DNA of 17,506 nucleotides from assembly GCA_964429355.1 (NCBI GenBank), contig CAYSCH010000194.1:1-17506 (forward strand). Direction: 5' to 3'. This document shows, in pieces, positions 15,838 to 17,506 of the stretch. A program made the translations under genes and the position numbers. The DNA comes from JAAYAY01 sp964429355. GTDB taxonomy: Bacteria > Planctomycetota > Planctomycetia > Pirellulales > Thermoguttaceae. The notes under the pieces are model-generated. The model did no database searches. It was not told where the DNA came from and was given only the letters and a program-made list of their open reading frames with translations. The stretch's first letter is position 1, and each line of letters opens with the position of its first letter.

Positions 15838-17506
15838 TTACCGGTCCCACTCGGCCGACCGCCGCAGCGCGACCGCATCGACCGGGCCTTCGCCGCTGAT
15901 CAGTCCACAAAGCTCCCGGTCCTTGAGTATGTCCAACAACTTGAGCTTCCGTCCGGCGACAATCGCGTCGCCGGCTACCAGCCGCAGCCCGTGGCTGTAG
16001 TCGACGTAGCGGTCCCAATGGCCGACGTACAACGGCTGGATCGGTTCCCCCTCCGGGTAGTGCCAGCCGTAGATCGCCACCTTCCGCGACTTTTCAGCCA
16101 GCCGGTTGCTCCAGACGATGTCCTTCTTGATCCCCGAGACCAGCAGGCCGGTTGGTTTGCCTTTGCGTTGCTCTTCGATCAATTGGTGATGCCGGTAAAA
16201 AGTCCCGACCGATTCCCGGTCCTCGATGAGAGGTCGCGGGTCGAATCTCAAATCCGCAAAGTCCTGCACCGCATCGGAGATCCTCGCCGTCATCAACGTG
16301 CAGCCGAGTGTGTCCGCAATGGCCATGGCCGCTTTGGGAGTAAGGGGAATTCGGAAGAAGTCCTCATCGGTTCCCACGGCCATATAGTCGGGCGTGACGA
16401 AACAGATCGCCTCGTGGCGATTCTCCGTGCCGTCGTTGCTCGCCAGCGCCACCGGTTTCAATCGTCTCAAGAACTCGGGGATGTTTCCCCGCTGGATCTC
16501 CCGAACAACGGCTGCCTCGCGTTCGTCCAAAGAAAGTCCTGCTATCTGTTGCATGAATTCCGAGCCCGTCGGTGCCCCTTTCGGTCGCTTCGGCAGTTCC
16601 AGTTGAACTTCCGGAGCATCCGCCGGAATCTCCGGCAGAGGCTCTATCGGTTCCACAAACGGTTCCGCCTGAACCCAGTCGGTGTACGCCCGCGGTCCCC
16701 CGAACTGGCCCCATTTCTCCTCCAGCTCGGTGCCGATCGTCAAACCCTGGAGCAGACCGTTCATCTCGCCCACCAGCGCCGTGTGCAGAATCTTGTTGTC
16801 GGGATTGGGGTGCACGAACAGCTCGATCTGCCCGTTTTTCCCTGTCATCTGCCGAAACGGGCCGTGCTGGTTCTCAGCCAGTTCCACGTCGCGGCGGAAA
16901 CGGGCGAGCATCCGTTCTGTCGCCCGATACGTTCCGCCGTCCGGCCCCACCACGTTCTTGCCGTTCAGCGTGATCTCGCGGTCGTCGTAGGCCACAATCA
17001 CCAGGCGTCGGGCCGAATCGTCCCCGAGCCAGGCCAGCAGCTTGTCGCCATGCCGCTCCTGGTCGCTGTAGGAGTAGTTCGCATCCAGGAAGACGATCCG
17101 CTCAACGGACGCAGGAACCGCATCGAACTCGTTCATATAGCCCCAGATAAACGAACCGCCGCCGCTGTGGCAGGCCAGAACCACGCCGTTCGCAGAACAC
17201 ACCTCGGCCAGCGACACCACCAAGTCGCGGATAATCTTGCCGGCCTGCGGCACGTCGGCCCGGAATGCTGGCCAGCTCAACCTGGGCGCCTGCACAACGG
17301 CCAGAACCAGGTCCCGGCTTTTGTCCATCCCTCGTAACCGGCGGACCTGGGCCGCAACATGCTGGATGTCGAAACGCCACTCGCGGTCCGGTGCCGCAGA
17401 GCAGCCGAGCGTCTGCTCCACGGAGTTCCCATTCGGTGTCGCATAAACGATCAGCACCCGTCGCGGGGCGGTGGGGCGGCCGCCGGACCGGACGCCGGAC
17501 GCCCCC
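15838..17506 (-). CDS. Large alpha/beta-hydrolase-like protein of unknown function (5' end beyond window)
   Basis: The frame is open from the TAA at 15838-15840 to the right edge. About 555 residues are visible and the true start lies outside; a GTG at 17457 is internal to the open frame and need not be the start. The upstream residues are Gly/Arg/Pro-rich (GRPTAPRRVLIVYATPNG), suggesting a linker after an unseen signal or domain. The N-terminal half carries RVLIVYATPNGNS, then VVLACHSGGGSFIWGYMNEF, a nucleophile-elbow-like HSGGG serine (residue 98 counted from the GTG), and ERIVFLDANYSYSD, which fits an alpha/beta-hydrolase fold. A Pro/Glu-rich linker (EPFVEPIEPLPEIPADAPEV) leads to a second domain ending VAIYGWHYPEGEPIQPLYVG and HWDRYVDYSHGLRLV, a conserved-looking module of unknown function. 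The hydrolase substrate is unknown. Confidence 0.75.
   Translation of the reverse strand, partial: GASGVRSGGRPTAPRRVLIVYATPNGNSVEQTLGCSAAPDREWRFDIQHVAAQVRRLRGMDKSRDLVLAVVQAPRLSWPAFRADVPQAGKIIRDLVVSLAEVCSANGVVLACHSGGGSFIWGYMNEFDAVPASVERIVFLDANYSYSDQERHGDKLLAWLGDDSARRLVIVAYDDREITLNGKNVVGPDGGTYRATERMLARFRRDVELAENQHGPFRQMTGKNGQIELFVHPNPDNKILHTALVGEMNGLLQGLTIGTELEEKWGQFGGPRAYTDWVQAEPFVEPIEPLPEIPADAPEVQLELPKRPKGAPTGSEFMQQIAGLSLDEREAAVVREIQRGNIPEFLRRLKPVALASNDGTENRHEAICFVTPDYMAVGTDEDFFRIPLTPKAAMAIADTLGCTLMTARISDAVQDFADLRFDPRPLIEDRESVGTFYRHHQLIEEQRKGKPTGLLVSGIKKDIVWSNRLAEKSRKVAIYGWHYPEGEPIQPLYVGHWDRYVDYSHGLRLVAGDAIVAGRKLKLLDILKDRELCGLISGEGPVDAVALRRSAEWDR

Noticed and set aside
15991..17337. 448-codon plus-strand frame
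   Set aside because: Antisense shadow of the alpha/beta-hydrolase-like gene, with Arg/Val/His-rich composition and no domain.

Overview
The window is GC-rich, dense in secreted enzymes and carries several proteins of a planctomycete look: a secreted Fn3-like protein whose opening motif (TYFAIPF, then a 'YWFAVRTRDRAG' stretch) I associate with Planctomycetota, a Tat-signal aldo/keto reductase, a giant family-106-like glycosidase and weakly conserved Shine-Dalgarno sites. I infer a planctomycete, possibly Pirellulales-like, probably from a metagenome assembly because there is a 10-N scaffold gap at 1668-1677. The taxon is inference, not proof.

Layout. 1-540 (minus): 5' part of a secreted Fn3-like protein running off the left edge. 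541-1045: intergenic. 1046-1803 (plus): CPBP-type membrane protease interrupted only by the scaffold gap. 1929-5873 (plus): 1314-residue lipoprotein glycosidase of the GH106 (alpha-L-rhamnosidase) type. 5905-5997 (plus): a remnant that looks like the last codons of a GH3 beta-glucosidase. 6008-7027 (minus): D-2-hydroxyacid dehydrogenase. 7150-7443 (minus): a small in-frame chimera whose front looks like a GntR regulator and whose back looks like the end of an HpcH/HpaI aldolase. 7744-9810 (plus): GH51 alpha-L-arabinofuranosidase with an N-terminal carbohydrate-binding module, from a TTG start. 9861-11225 (plus): secreted beta-propeller resembling PL11 rhamnogalacturonan lyases. 11492-13651 (plus): GH127/DUF1680-type beta-L-arabinofuranosidase. 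About 13742-13846: an inverted repeat with a pyrimidine microsatellite in its loop. 13992-14999 (plus): Tat-exported aldo/keto reductase. 15141-15830 (plus): DUF2293 protein. 15838-17506 (minus): large alpha/beta-hydrolase-like protein, 5' end outside the window.

How it works together. The core (1929-13651) looks like a carbohydrate-degradation locus for an arabinose- and rhamnose-bearing plant or algal polysaccharide such as rhamnogalacturonan I with arabinan side chains. The GH106-like enzyme would take rhamnose, GH51 would take alpha-L-arabinofuranose, GH127 would take beta-L-arabinofuranose, and the propeller would cut or bind the backbone. The dehydrogenase and the aldolase remnant point to downstream sugar-acid catabolism. 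No SusC/SusD pair, transporter, sulfatase or intact dedicated regulator is visible. Two gene remnants (GH3 tail, GntR/aldolase chimera) flank the dehydrogenase, so this part of the locus has either lost DNA or been misassembled. I see no CRISPR array, transposase, tRNA or rRNA, and no convincing wholly new system; the strongest oddities are the two remnants.
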